Assembly: GCF_013391475.1 (NCBI RefSeq)
Contig: NZ_JACBAZ010000001.1
Coordinates: forward strand, 764,377 to 828,376
Length of the DNA stretch: 64,000 nt
Reading direction: 5' to 3'
Origin: Oceaniferula marina
GTDB taxonomy: Bacteria; Verrucomicrobiota; Verrucomicrobiia; Verrucomicrobiales; Akkermansiaceae
Shown here: positions 1 to 9,396 of the stretch, in pieces
Position numbering within the stretch: position 1 is the stretch's first letter
Layout: every line of letters begins with the position of its first letter
Translations under genes and position numbers: made by a program
The notes under the pieces: generated by a model
What the model saw: the letters and a program-made list of their open reading frames with translations, nothing else
Told to the model about the DNA's origin: nothing
Databases searched by the model: none

Positions 1-3000
1 GGATGGGCACGTGGCTGCAGCGCCGGATTGCGCACCAACACGCGGTCTGCATGCAGATCAACTTCCCTCAACCAAACCGCTTTCTCCAAGAGGTCCTAGA
101 AGCACCAAGCATTGACCCCGAACATTTGAAGTGGCAAATCTATCAGCAGTTACCAAACCTCTGCGAGCGAGCATCATTCCGTGCCATTCAACAATACTTG
201 GCCCCCAGTGACAGCACGCAATCTGCCACATTAAAACGATACCAGTTAGCGGGTGTGCTTGCCGGGCTCTTTGACCGCTATCTCTTATACCGCCCCGACT
301 GGATTGCCCAATGGCAACAACCCCAAACAAACAAAGACTCCTCAGCGGATGAACAATGGCAACGCGAGCTCTGGCAAGCCATCTCCCCCGACACGGAAAC
401 CCACTGGTCCCAGGTCTTACTCAGCGATGCTCCTCTACCTGCTCCAAGCCAAACCATCACCAGCCTGCACGTCTTTGGCATCACTAACTTTGCTCCAGCC
501 TATACCCGCTTCCTCAATAAACTGAGCACCCATATTCCGGTTCACATCTACTGGATGAACCCAGTGGAAAAAGATGGTGGATACTGGGAAGACTCCGCCA
601 CACGTAAAGACTGGCTGCTTGCCAAAGCCTTCGATGACCCTGAAATCCTACAGCAGAACAACCCACTCCTATCCTGCTTCGGGCGACTAGGACGCGAATT
701 CATCCACACGCTCTACGGTGGAACCACAGAGGAAATCCACATCCAGGAAGAAGAACACGGACTACCACAGGCCAGCGCCAGCACCCCGACCACCCGACTC
801 AGCCAGCTCCAAACCAGCCTCTATCAAAACAACGCTGAACCCAACAACCACAAACCTGATAGCGATGACTCCAGCATCTCGATCCACGCCTGCCACAGCC
901 CATTGCGTGAACTCGAAACTTTGAAAACCTATCTCTTCACCCTGGCTGAAGACACCCCTCTCAACCCCGGCGATGTGCTCGTCATGTGCCCGGACATCAG
1001 CACCTACGCGCCTGCTATCGAGGCTATCTTTGGCAAACACCACAATCAAGACCTCCCGTATATTCCCTTCTCCATTGGGGACCACGGTCAACCCGACAAC
1101 GAACCATCGATCACATCGCTGCTTTCCCTGTTCTCACTGCACCGCTCACGGTTCACCAATCAAGAAGCACTCAAACTGCTTTCCACTCCCAGCATCCTCG
1201 AATATTTCGAGCTCAACGAAGAGGATATCCCCACGATCAAAGACTGGATCCAACAAAATGGGATCCGATGGGGGTTCAACAGCCAGCATGTCCAACAATC
1301 AACACCAGGTTGTCCAGAATCCAGCTGGACATGGCAACATGGTATCGACCGGATGTTACTCGGCTACGCCATGCCGAACCACCCCAAGGCAAACACCCCC
1401 ACACTCTGGAACCACATCTCTCCATTCCACCACATCGAAGGGACCAACACCCGAATCCTCGACGCACTTTGCAACTTCCTCGACTGGTGCCGTAAAATCC
1501 GACAAGCACTTCATAGCGACCGATCACTCGCCGATTGGGTGGAACTCACCCGCGAGTGGCTAGACACAGGAACCAGCAAGTCCGATACCCACCAGCGAAC
1601 CCTGCGCCCATTCGACACCGCACTCGACACCATCCAGCAGCAGGCAAAGGCCATGAGCGAAAGCGTTCCCGCCGAGGTCATGCTCGAACACCTCACCCAG
1701 ACGCTGCACAATGCTCCCGCCTACGGTGGCTTCCTCAATGGCTCTGTCACCTTCTGCGAAATGAAGCCGATGCGAGCCATCCCCGCACGCATCATTTGCC
1801 TTCTGGGAATGAACCATGATGCCTTCCCTCGCCCGGACAGCGAGACCGCATTTGACCTTACCCGCTTGAAACGCCGCATGGGCGATCGCTCATCCCGCGA
1901 CGACGACACCTACGCCTTTCTTGAGGCCCTGCTCTCAGCCAGAGAACACCTCTTCATCTCCTACCTCGGAACCTCCATCAAAGACGGCAAACCACGTCCA
2001 CCCTCGACAGCACTGCAAACCCTGCTCGATCAACTTCCAGGAATAAAACCCACTACCGAAAAGCTTCATAATTTCGATCCGGAGTATTTCCAACCCCATT
2101 CCCCCACACTCAAGCCAAGCTCTCATGACAGCGAACTCCTCGACTGCGCCCGGCTCCTGCTTGCCCACGATGAGCCAACATCCACCATCTGCCAAATCAA
2201 CATCAACAACTTAACACCTCCGGAAAACACCACGCTGGATCATTTTATCAGCACCATCACTCACCCCACCAGACAATTTCTCCGCCACTCCCTGCAAGCC
2301 CAGAGCCTTTATCTCGACCAGCCTCTCGAACCGGATGAACCCATCAGCACAGACGGACTCACGAACTATCATATCAAACAGACGATTCTGGCAAACAAAC
2401 GGCTCAGCGACGAAGACATCGAGACCTGGAAGCAGACCGGCCTGCTCCCCCCCGGATCGCTCAGCAGCCGGGCAGAATTTGAAACCATCGCCGAAATTGC
2501 CAATAAGCTCCCGGCCACCCAATTACTGGCCACCCAGATCAGCATCCCGACAAACCAGCACTCACTCAATATCACCGGCAATATTGCCCTCAGCACCGAT
2601 GCCGAAGACCCAAGCGTCATCACCACAGATCCATCCGAGGGCAAAGCTAAAGCGATCCTCAACACCTGGCTACTCCAACTGGCCGCCAGCATCCAACTCC
2701 AACAACCGGTCCGAGCCGAGCTCCACGGAATCAAAGACGGCCACCCGGCAGTCAAATACTTCTCCCCACCAAAAAACGCGCAGACCATCCTGCAAGAACT
2801 CGCTGAGATCTATCAAGAAGCACTACGAACCCCCATTCCACATTTCCCAAAATCTGCCCACGCTTACATCACAGAAAAACAAAACGCCAAAGACGACGAC
2901 ACCCACTACGAAATCAAACGTAAAAACAAAGCCCTTACCCAATGGCTCGGCAGTCAATACAGCAGCGCCGAATCCGAGGAGGAAGCCAACCGGTATTTTT

Positions 3001-3119
3001 TCGAAGCCGATGACTTATTCTCCGATACCGAGCTCACCGCAGAATTTCTCGCAACTGCCCATCTGATATGGGACCCCATTCATGAGCATCTCAGCGAAAC
3101 TCCGCCAGCAAACGCGTAA
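1..3119 (+). CDS. recC: Exodeoxyribonuclease V gamma subunit RecC (5' partial)
   Basis: RecC is the non-catalytic scaffold of RecBCD that recognises Chi and holds the split DNA strands. The reading frame is open at the left edge. Its first visible residues (MGTWLQRRIAHQ, then INFPQP) match the segment that in the family lies about 40-50 residues after the start (SPGMAQWLK...IDFPLP in E. coli), so the true start lies upstream of the window. About 1,038 residues are present, which fits the usual 1,100 or so. A UvrD-like core is recognisable, for example GYAMPNHP and the region around CLLGMNHDAFPRP, but there is no intact Walker A motif, as expected for RecC. It lies 11 bp before recB on the same strand. 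The identification rests on both the motifs and the recB-recD context. Confidence 0.9.
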   Translation, partial: MGTWLQRRIAHQHAVCMQINFPQPNRFLQEVLEAPSIDPEHLKWQIYQQLPNLCERASFRAIQQYLAPSDSTQSATLKRYQLAGVLAGLFDRYLLYRPDWIAQWQQPQTNKDSSADEQWQRELWQAISPDTETHWSQVLLSDAPLPAPSQTITSLHVFGITNFAPAYTRFLNKLSTHIPVHIYWMNPVEKDGGYWEDSATRKDWLLAKAFDDPEILQQNNPLLSCFGRLGREFIHTLYGGTTEEIHIQEEEHGLPQASASTPTTRLSQLQTSLYQNNAEPNNHKPDSDDSSISIHACHSPLRELETLKTYLFTLAEDTPLNPGDVLVMCPDISTYAPAIEAIFGKHHNQDLPYIPFSIGDHGQPDNEPSITSLLSLFSLHRSRFTNQEALKLLSTPSILEYFELNEEDIPTIKDWIQQNGIRWGFNSQHVQQSTPGCPESSWTWQHGIDRMLLGYAMPNHPKANTPTLWNHISPFHHIEGTNTRILDALCNFLDWCRKIRQALHSDRSLADWVELTREWLDTGTSKSDTHQRTLRPFDTALDTIQQQAKAMSESVPAEVMLEHLTQTLHNAPAYGGFLNGSVTFCEMKPMRAIPARIICLLGMNHDAFPRPDSETAFDLTRLKRRMGDRSSRDDDTYAFLEALLSAREHLFISYLGTSIKDGKPRPPSTALQTLLDQLPGIKPTTEKLHNFDPEYFQPHSPTLKPSSHDSELLDCARLLLAHDEPTSTICQININNLTPPENTTLDHFISTITHPTRQFLRHSLQAQSLYLDQPLEPDEPISTDGLTNYHIKQTILANKRLSDEDIETWKQTGLLPPGSLSSRAEFETIAEIANKLPATQLLATQISIPTNQHSLNITGNIALSTDAEDPSVITTDPSEGKAKAILNTWLLQLAASIQLQQPVRAELHGIKDGHPAVKYFSPPKNAQTILQELAEIYQEALRTPIPHFPKSAHAYITEKQNAKDDDTHYEIKRKNKALTQWLGSQYSSAESEEEANRYFFEADDLFSDTELTAEFLATAHLIWDPIHEHLSETPPANA

Positions 3120-3130
3120 CCCCATTTCCC

Positions 3131-6100
3131 ATGTCCGTTAAAGATTTCAAAGTCTGCTCCACCCCCATTGAGCCCAACCTCACCCTGATCGAGGCTAGTG
3201 CCGGCACTGGCAAAACCTACTCGTTAGTCCGCATCATTGCTCGTGAAATTGTCGAGTTAGATATCCCGATCGAGCAAATCCTAACTGTCACCTTCACCCG
3301 TGCCGCTACCGCCGAGATCAAGGAACGCCTGCACGCTCTGCTCTGCGAGATTTCCACTCATCTAAAACAAGAAGATTTAGAAAAAGAAACGTGCAACGAT
3401 CTCGTCTGGCACTGGCGCCATAATCAACCTGAGGTCTACGCCACGGCTCCAACCCGCGTTGCTATCGCACTGGCCAACTTCGATCGTGCGGCCGTTTTCA
3501 CCATCGACGGCTTTTTTCAACGCTTGCTCAAAGAATCAGCCTTCGAAGCCAATGCTCTGTTCAGCACAGAACTCGTCACCGATGAATCCTCATTCACAGA
3601 AAATGCATTGCGCGACTACTGGCGCCAACACGTTTACTCGTTGACGCCCACCCAACTCAGAATGTTCCAAAGCTTTGTCAAATTCGACGACGCAAAAAAA
3701 TTTCTTACCAACGCACTACGCTACCCCAACGCCACCTTCGACGCGGCCTACCACACATCCCCCAACGCCATCAGCCAAGCTTATCTCGATGCTTGGAAGC
3801 ATTGTGCCCCGCTTCTACTCCAACACGCAGAAGAACTTCAACAATTTGTCATCGACTTACCAGGAGGCCTCAAAAAAAGCGGACATCCCTACAGCAGTGG
3901 AGGTCCGCAAAAACTGGCAACGACCATCGAACAAATCCACCAGGCACCAGACGAAGTCCCCTCATCCGTTCAACTTTTCACCAGACTCACCAGCAGCTAT
4001 TTCAGCAATCCTTCTGCGTATAAAAAAGGAGGCAAGCCCGACGACATCAAAAACCACCCACTCGCCCCACTTTTCCAAGCTTTTGATGCCCTCGTCTCAG
4101 CCCAGCCACAAGGGCTGCAATCGGCCTACTACGGTGAGATCCTTCGTTTCTGCCGCCAACGCATTCAGGAACTCAAGCAGGACCAAAACGTGCAAGGCTA
4201 TGGTGACGTCACCGCGACCTTGGCCCGGATGCTTCGGGAAAACACACCAGCAAGTCAGGCAGTCCAGCGGAACACCCGCAACCGCTACCAAGCTTGCCTG
4301 ATCGATGAGTTCCAAGACACCTCACCGGATCAGTGCCAGGTTTTTCTCAGCCTGTTCCATGATCCAGAACGCTACTTCCACATCGTCGGAGACCCGAAAC
4401 AATCCATTTATCGCTTCCGGGGAGCCGATGTCTTTTCCTATATCAAAGTAACAGAAAGAAACCCCCGAACCTATCAACTGCGAACCAACTACCGCTCAAG
4501 CCCAGTGATGGTGCAAGCAGTCAACTCATTCTTCTCGCTCTCTACCGACCCGTTTCTAACCAACGGAAAAATTCACTTCACCCCATCATTATGGAAAGAC
4601 GATGAGAAAGCTCTCGAACCAAAGGAAGCCGCACTGCACATCCATCACATTCCTGAGGAACTCAGCGGCAACAAGGACAACATCAAGAAAACCACAACCA
4701 AACACATCTGCACTGAAATCCACCGGCTACTCGGTCAGCCGTGGTCGTCGTACACGAGCAAAAAAGATGGCAGCATTCAACCGTCGGATATCGCCATCCT
4801 CGTGCGTGACGGCTACGAAGGCAATAGCATCTATAGCGAACTCTGCCGTCAGAACATCCCCGCCACCTTGAACACCCGCAGCTCGTTGATGGAAAGCGAG
4901 GAAGCCCAGCAAATGCTCATCATCCTCAGAGCCATCCTCGAACCGCGTCGTCCGAAACTTTTGCGAACGGCTCTGCTCTCCCCGCCGCTCGGTTCTGGCA
5001 GATTGTTCGACCAAGAGAACGAAGAGGCATTCAACCACCTCTGCCATCAAGCAGCAGAGCTCCACTCCCTCTGGGACATCCATGGTCTGATGCCCATGAT
5101 GCTTGAATGTATCAGGCAATTCGACATCCGAGCCACCCTGCTCAAGCTCCCCCAAGGCCAACGCCGCATCACCAATTTCCTCCATCTCATCGAACTGCTC
5201 GATGAAAAAGCCAGCCAACAAAAACTCAATCCGGCCGGCGCCGTCCATTGGTTTGAAATGGCACTCCAAAACCAAACCGATGACATCCTCGACAATGAAA
5301 CCCTCGAGCTTAGGATTTCCACGGACGACGATGCCGTCCAGCTGCTCACTCAACACGCATGCAAAGGTCTTGAGTTCCCCATCGTCTTCGCCCTCTGTCC
5401 ATGCGCCTCAGAACAAAGCAAAAAAAAGATCTCCCTCGCTTACCACGACGCGGACAATTTCGACCTTCACTTCGCTCCTGCTGAGGACAATATGCAAAGC
5501 GCCGAAACCTTGCAAACCCGCTCACAGGAAGATCATGCCGACGCAGCCCGGCTCGCCTACGTTGCCCTGACCCGCTCCGTCTCACTCTGCCATTTCTACC
5601 TCCCGCCACCCAAAACCACAAAAACCAAAGGCTGCGAGCCCGATAAACATTCAATCTATCGCATGCTCGACATGGAGAGCCCCGAAGCACTCTCCAGCCA
5701 ATGCAATCTCCCCGGAACCTGTATCGAATCGAGTATCATCGACACCTCCGTGCTCAACAACTTCAAACGCTACTCCGCACCCAGCCATACCAAGCCTGCA
5801 ACGCTCACCAGCCGCAACGCGGACAAAATCAACATCACCCGTCAGGAACGCACGACCTCGTTCACCGGCATCACCCGCAACGCTCCGGAAACCATCCACG
5901 ATATCGATGAGAATACCGGCACACCATACACCGATGAAACACCAACAAACCAAAACCGTTTTTGGGATCAACTGCAAGGCGGGGCCTCTCTCGGGCTCGT
6001 CTTCCACGAAGTGCTCGAGGTCACAAACTTCCAAGCCCCAAGCAACCTAACAAATACCATCGCAACTAAACTCGACCAATATCGACCGTGGCGCATTCAA

Positions 6101-6730
6101 CCCGATGACGGGTCAGCACTCAGTCAGGAAATAGCTGACACCGTCGAACAATGGCTCGACCACCCCTTTGACGATTCTGACGCCCCATTCACACTCAATC
6201 AACTGGCGGACAAACAACGCATCAACGAATGCGAATTCCTTATCACGGGGTCGCAATTTTCGTTACAAAGCCTGGCCAAGGTTCTCGACATTTCCCCGCC
6301 AGCCAACATGCCAAGCAACTACACCGAGCAGCTCTGCAAGATCGAGCAATCCCAACTCGATGGATACCTAACGGGCTTTATCGATCTCGTCTTTGAGCAC
6401 CAAGGTCGATACCATATTCTCGACTGGAAAACCAACCAACTCTCGGACGACTCCCCTCTCGGCCTATGTGCAGCGATGGCGGAACACCACTACTACCTCC
6501 AATACCACCTCTACACTCTCGCTCTGGATCGATTCCTCGCACATCGCCTGACCGATTACGATCCAGCCATCCACCTTGGTCATGTTTATTATGTTTTCTT
6601 ACGTGCCATAAAATCGGGGACTCCTGCAAGCGGAGTGTTCTCGGATCGTATCACGATGCCACGTCTTGAGGCTCTGCGTCAAACCTTCGCCCCGGCCCCA
6701 ACATCCCCAACATCTCAACACCAAGATTGA
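3131..6730 (+). CDS. recB: Exodeoxyribonuclease V beta subunit RecB
   Basis: RecB is the 3'-5' helicase and the nuclease of RecBCD, which processes double-strand breaks for recombination. The protein has 1,199 residues, normal for the family. A Walker A motif ASAGTGKT lies at about residues 22-29, helicase motif II (IDEFQDTSPDQ) at about 389-399, and motif III (GDPKQSIYRFRGAD) at about 419-432. The C-terminal RecB nuclease motif is intact: DGYLTGFIDLV at about 1076 followed by ILDWKT at about 1097-1102, giving the Asp...Asp-Trp-Lys active site. The ATG at 3131 is 11 bp after recC. The gene ends just before recD, so the three form an operon. Confidence 0.96.
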   Translation: MSVKDFKVCSTPIEPNLTLIEASAGTGKTYSLVRIIAREIVELDIPIEQILTVTFTRAATAEIKERLHALLCEISTHLKQEDLEKETCNDLVWHWRHNQPEVYATAPTRVAIALANFDRAAVFTIDGFFQRLLKESAFEANALFSTELVTDESSFTENALRDYWRQHVYSLTPTQLRMFQSFVKFDDAKKFLTNALRYPNATFDAAYHTSPNAISQAYLDAWKHCAPLLLQHAEELQQFVIDLPGGLKKSGHPYSSGGPQKLATTIEQIHQAPDEVPSSVQLFTRLTSSYFSNPSAYKKGGKPDDIKNHPLAPLFQAFDALVSAQPQGLQSAYYGEILRFCRQRIQELKQDQNVQGYGDVTATLARMLRENTPASQAVQRNTRNRYQACLIDEFQDTSPDQCQVFLSLFHDPERYFHIVGDPKQSIYRFRGADVFSYIKVTERNPRTYQLRTNYRSSPVMVQAVNSFFSLSTDPFLTNGKIHFTPSLWKDDEKALEPKEAALHIHHIPEELSGNKDNIKKTTTKHICTEIHRLLGQPWSSYTSKKDGSIQPSDIAILVRDGYEGNSIYSELCRQNIPATLNTRSSLMESEEAQQMLIILRAILEPRRPKLLRTALLSPPLGSGRLFDQENEEAFNHLCHQAAELHSLWDIHGLMPMMLECIRQFDIRATLLKLPQGQRRITNFLHLIELLDEKASQQKLNPAGAVHWFEMALQNQTDDILDNETLELRISTDDDAVQLLTQHACKGLEFPIVFALCPCASEQSKKKISLAYHDADNFDLHFAPAEDNMQSAETLQTRSQEDHADAARLAYVALTRSVSLCHFYLPPPKTTKTKGCEPDKHSIYRMLDMESPEALSSQCNLPGTCIESSIIDTSVLNNFKRYSAPSHTKPATLTSRNADKINITRQERTTSFTGITRNAPETIHDIDENTGTPYTDETPTNQNRFWDQLQGGASLGLVFHEVLEVTNFQAPSNLTNTIATKLDQYRPWRIQPDDGSALSQEIADTVEQWLDHPFDDSDAPFTLNQLADKQRINECEFLITGSQFSLQSLAKVLDISPPANMPSNYTEQLCKIEQSQLDGYLTGFIDLVFEHQGRYHILDWKTNQLSDDSPLGLCAAMAEHHYYLQYHLYTLALDRFLAHRLTDYDPAIHLGHVYYVFLRAIKSGTPASGVFSDRITMPRLEALRQTFAPAPTSPTSQHQD

Positions 6731-6771
6731 TCCCTCCATCAATCCTGCTCCAGCATTCCACCTTCACACCC

Positions 6772-8457
6772 ATGATTTCCCATCATTTTTCCAGATTTAT
6801 CAATCGTCACCATCAACCACAACACCCTGATTTCACCACGCTCGTCAGACGCCTTTGTGATGCAGTTGATGCTGGATCATCCTGTCTGGACCTCAGCAGC
6901 CAAAGCGAACATCCCGCTGAAACATGGCGTGAGATACTGGCCTGCGATCGTGATGGCAGCGCCGTAGCTTCACCCGGTGGATCGGCTCCTTTGATTCTGA
7001 CAGAGGACAACCGACTCTACTTGCAGCGTTATTACCAGCACGAACAGCACATCGTCCGGGCTGTCAATCAACGAATCAGGACCACCACCGGCGACCTTGC
7101 CCCATCTATCCTGCAGCGCATCGAAGACCTCTTTGAAACCACCGAAGGCAACGACCAAGCCCATGCAGCGCTTCGGGCACTCAAACATTCATTTACCATC
7201 ATCTCAGGAGGGCCCGGGACAGGGAAAACAACCACGGTTCTCAAAATCCTTCTATTGCTGAAAGAGAGCCTGATTTTTACGCACCCATCCGAATGCCTCT
7301 TACTTGCTCCTACCGGCAAAGCAGCTGATCGCTTACGTCAATCGATCCTCACAGGAATGAAAGCCCTCAAGATCAACGACCCTGAATTCCCAACAGAAAC
7401 ATCCACCATCCACCGGGCACTTGGCTACCTTCAAGGCAGCATCGAATTCAAACACGATGCACAAAACCCTCTGCAAGCCAAAGTCGTCATCGTCGATGAA
7501 ACATCGATGACCGACCTCACTCTGATGTCCCGCTTGATGGAGGCTCTACCTGCTGAAACCCGCGTCATCCTACTCGGCGATAAAAACCAACTTGCCTCCG
7601 TTCAGGTTGGCACCGTCTTGGGGGACCTCATGGAAGTGGCTGAATCTCCCGGCCACTCACTATCTGAATGCGCGGTCACCCTCAACCGCAGCTACCGGAC
7701 ACAAGGTCCGATCAGTGCGGCATGCTCGGCCATCCGTGATGGTAACGCCGATAACGCCTGGCAAGAGATCATGCATTCAGAAACCGATGTTGCTGGAGCT
7801 CTCATCCACCACACGCTTCCCGACCATCCGGCAGCGGCCCTGACTCCTTTTGTCCAACAGCATTGGCTCCCGGTTCTTAAAAACAATACGATGACCGATG
7901 AAGAAAAACTTCAGGCCATTGATCGATTCCGGATCCTCTGTCCCACGCACAACGGCCGCTACGGCATCAAAGCCATCAACACAGCGGTCGACCACATTCT
8001 CAGCAGACATGGTATCGATACGTCATCCACTTGGTACCCAGGACGCTCGGTCATCGTCCAAACAAACGATTACGCTCTGAATATCTTCAATGGAGATACC
8101 GGCTTGGTCGGTCAATCTGATGACAGCACCTACGTCAGCTTTCCCTCGAACGAGGAGCCCCGGAACATCTCTCCCGCACTTCTTCCGGAAGTCCATACTG
8201 CATGGGCACTTACTATCCACCGCACTCAGGGCAGTGAATATGATCACATTCTACTCATCATTCCCCCATGCTCGGAATCGCCCATCCTCAGCCGCGAACT
8301 CCTCTACACGGGATTGAGCCGGGCCAAACAATCGGCCACTCTCTGGTGCACGGAACAAAGCTTTAGCGACACCGTGAACAGCACCGTGCAGCGGGCATCA
8401 GGACTTCCGCAAATGCTACGCGGAAAAGCGCAAAACCATGTTACCAATCCACATTGA
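6772..8457 (+). CDS. recD: Exodeoxyribonuclease V alpha subunit RecD
   Basis: RecD is the 5'-3' helicase of RecBCD. With the ATG at 6772 the protein has 561 residues; the frame is open from a TTG at 6727 that overlaps the end of recB, so a longer form is possible. Walker A (GGPGTGKT) lies at about residues 146-153. Motif II is IVDETSMTD, a GDKNQLASVQVG segment follows, and the C-terminal LTIHRTQGSEYDHI and YTGLSRAK motifs are typical of superfamily 1B RecD helicases. The gene closes the recC-recB-recD operon. Its stop codon overlaps by 17 bp the end of the converging M15 peptidase gene, leaving no spacer for an independent terminator. Confidence 0.95.
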   Translation: MISHHFSRFINRHHQPQHPDFTTLVRRLCDAVDAGSSCLDLSSQSEHPAETWREILACDRDGSAVASPGGSAPLILTEDNRLYLQRYYQHEQHIVRAVNQRIRTTTGDLAPSILQRIEDLFETTEGNDQAHAALRALKHSFTIISGGPGTGKTTTVLKILLLLKESLIFTHPSECLLLAPTGKAADRLRQSILTGMKALKINDPEFPTETSTIHRALGYLQGSIEFKHDAQNPLQAKVVIVDETSMTDLTLMSRLMEALPAETRVILLGDKNQLASVQVGTVLGDLMEVAESPGHSLSECAVTLNRSYRTQGPISAACSAIRDGNADNAWQEIMHSETDVAGALIHHTLPDHPAAALTPFVQQHWLPVLKNNTMTDEEKLQAIDRFRILCPTHNGRYGIKAINTAVDHILSRHGIDTSSTWYPGRSVIVQTNDYALNIFNGDTGLVGQSDDSTYVSFPSNEEPRNISPALLPEVHTAWALTIHRTQGSEYDHILLIIPPCSESPILSRELLYTGLSRAKQSATLWCTEQSFSDTVNSTVQRASGLPQMLRGKAQNHVTNPH

Positions 8458-9115
8458 ACCCACGGGTATCAATATGAACAAAACTGCTGTAGCGGCCAAC
8501 ACCACCTTCAAATTTACGCTTTTTGCGCAAGTAACGGGCCACACTGGCAACACGCCAGGCTGATGCTCCATGGAACTGAATATCGACGGCTACATTCTGC
8601 ATATGGTATGAGCGGGACTTACCTCGGACAGCTCGATTGTAGCGAGGGCTGCGATAAGCAGACAAAACCGATTTCACCGGCACTCCCATCTCATGGGACA
8701 AGCGGTCAATCACCTTCAAGGTTGGACCAATTTTTTTCCAAGAACTCTTCGGAGGCAGGGTATTGGCCACTCTGCCACGGGTTTTAAAGTGTGGCGCCAG
8801 AACCATGCGCGGTGTGATGTTTCTCAGCCTGAGGCCTTTGATATAGTTGGCATAGCGGTTGACATCCAACCCCTTCGCTTGGACCCAGGATTGGGGAATC
8901 CCCTGAACCGACGAAGTACTATAACCAAAATTGAATAAACCGGCCTCGGATTCGTCCAAGGAGCATAACAAGCCAAGAGCAGCAACTCCAGCCACTCCCA
9001 TAAAACGCCTCCGTCCATAAGCGTCCAAAATCACGCCCTCCTCATGACTCCTGTCCTGACTCGCGTCAGAGAGGTCATCCTCTTGTCCAATTATTAGCTT
9101 ATTTAAGTTACCCAT
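8441..9115 (-). CDS. YcbK/DUF882-type M15 family peptidase, exported
   Basis: The 224-residue product resembles the DUF882/peptidase M15_3 family, relatives of D,D- and L,D-carboxypeptidases that trim peptidoglycan. Visible metal-site elements are a SYHMQNVAVDI stretch (His then Asp) and FVHIDTRG near the C-terminus, preceded by SAYRSPRYN, a typical M15 pattern. Near the N-terminus GRRRFMGVAGVAALGLL looks like a Tat-type twin-arginine signal, though it sits about 34 residues in. This suggests either that the true start is later than the ATG at 9115 or that the leader is long. The role is probably cell-wall remodelling in the periplasm. The gene is convergent with recD and 281 bp downstream of the GTPase gene, with its own AT-rich upstream region. 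Confidence 0.8.
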   Translation of the reverse strand: MGNLNKLIIGQEDDLSDASQDRSHEEGVILDAYGRRRFMGVAGVAALGLLCSLDESEAGLFNFGYSTSSVQGIPQSWVQAKGLDVNRYANYIKGLRLRNITPRMVLAPHFKTRGRVANTLPPKSSWKKIGPTLKVIDRLSHEMGVPVKSVLSAYRSPRYNRAVRGKSRSYHMQNVAVDIQFHGASAWRVASVARYLRKKRKFEGGVGRYSSFVHIDTRGFNVDW

Positions 9116-9193
9116 ATCCCCCTGATTTGTATCTTAGGTTGTAACTATATCAGAATCAGCGACTCGCCAACAACCAAAAACTTAATTTTTTTT

Positions 9194-9218
9194 AATTATC
9201 TCGGTTTTTGAGATAATT
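9194..9218. promoter_or_regulatory. 9-bp perfect inverted repeat upstream of the M15 peptidase gene
   Basis: AATTATCTC at 9194-9202 is mirrored by GAGATAATT at 9210-9218 with a 7-base spacer. It lies 79-103 bp upstream of the peptidase ATG within a strongly AT-rich stretch. It could be an operator or part of a weak transcript-end hairpin of the GTPase gene. No flanking core promoter is clear enough to decide. Confidence 0.4.
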
Positions 9219-9396
9219 TATAATTTTTCACACCTTTTGGTCTCGCATTACACATGCCGGAACCAAACACACACAATGGAATCGCCCCCAACAGTCTTCT
9301 GAATTGAATTTCAAAAAATCGAAAAAGAGAACTTCTCTACCGAAAAAAAACGTAGCCCCCACCCCGGAAACCACTCGTGCCGCAGCTCGAAACGGA

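Noticed and set aside
4727-5356. A 209-codon open frame on the minus strand
   Set aside because: It lies entirely inside recB, whose helicase motifs prove the plus-strand frame. It has no motif of its own.
9326-9338. AGAGAA-C-TTCTCT as the terminator of the GTPase gene
   Set aside because: The stem is only six weak pairs with a 1-base centre, so a stable hairpin cannot form, although T residues follow on the minus strand.
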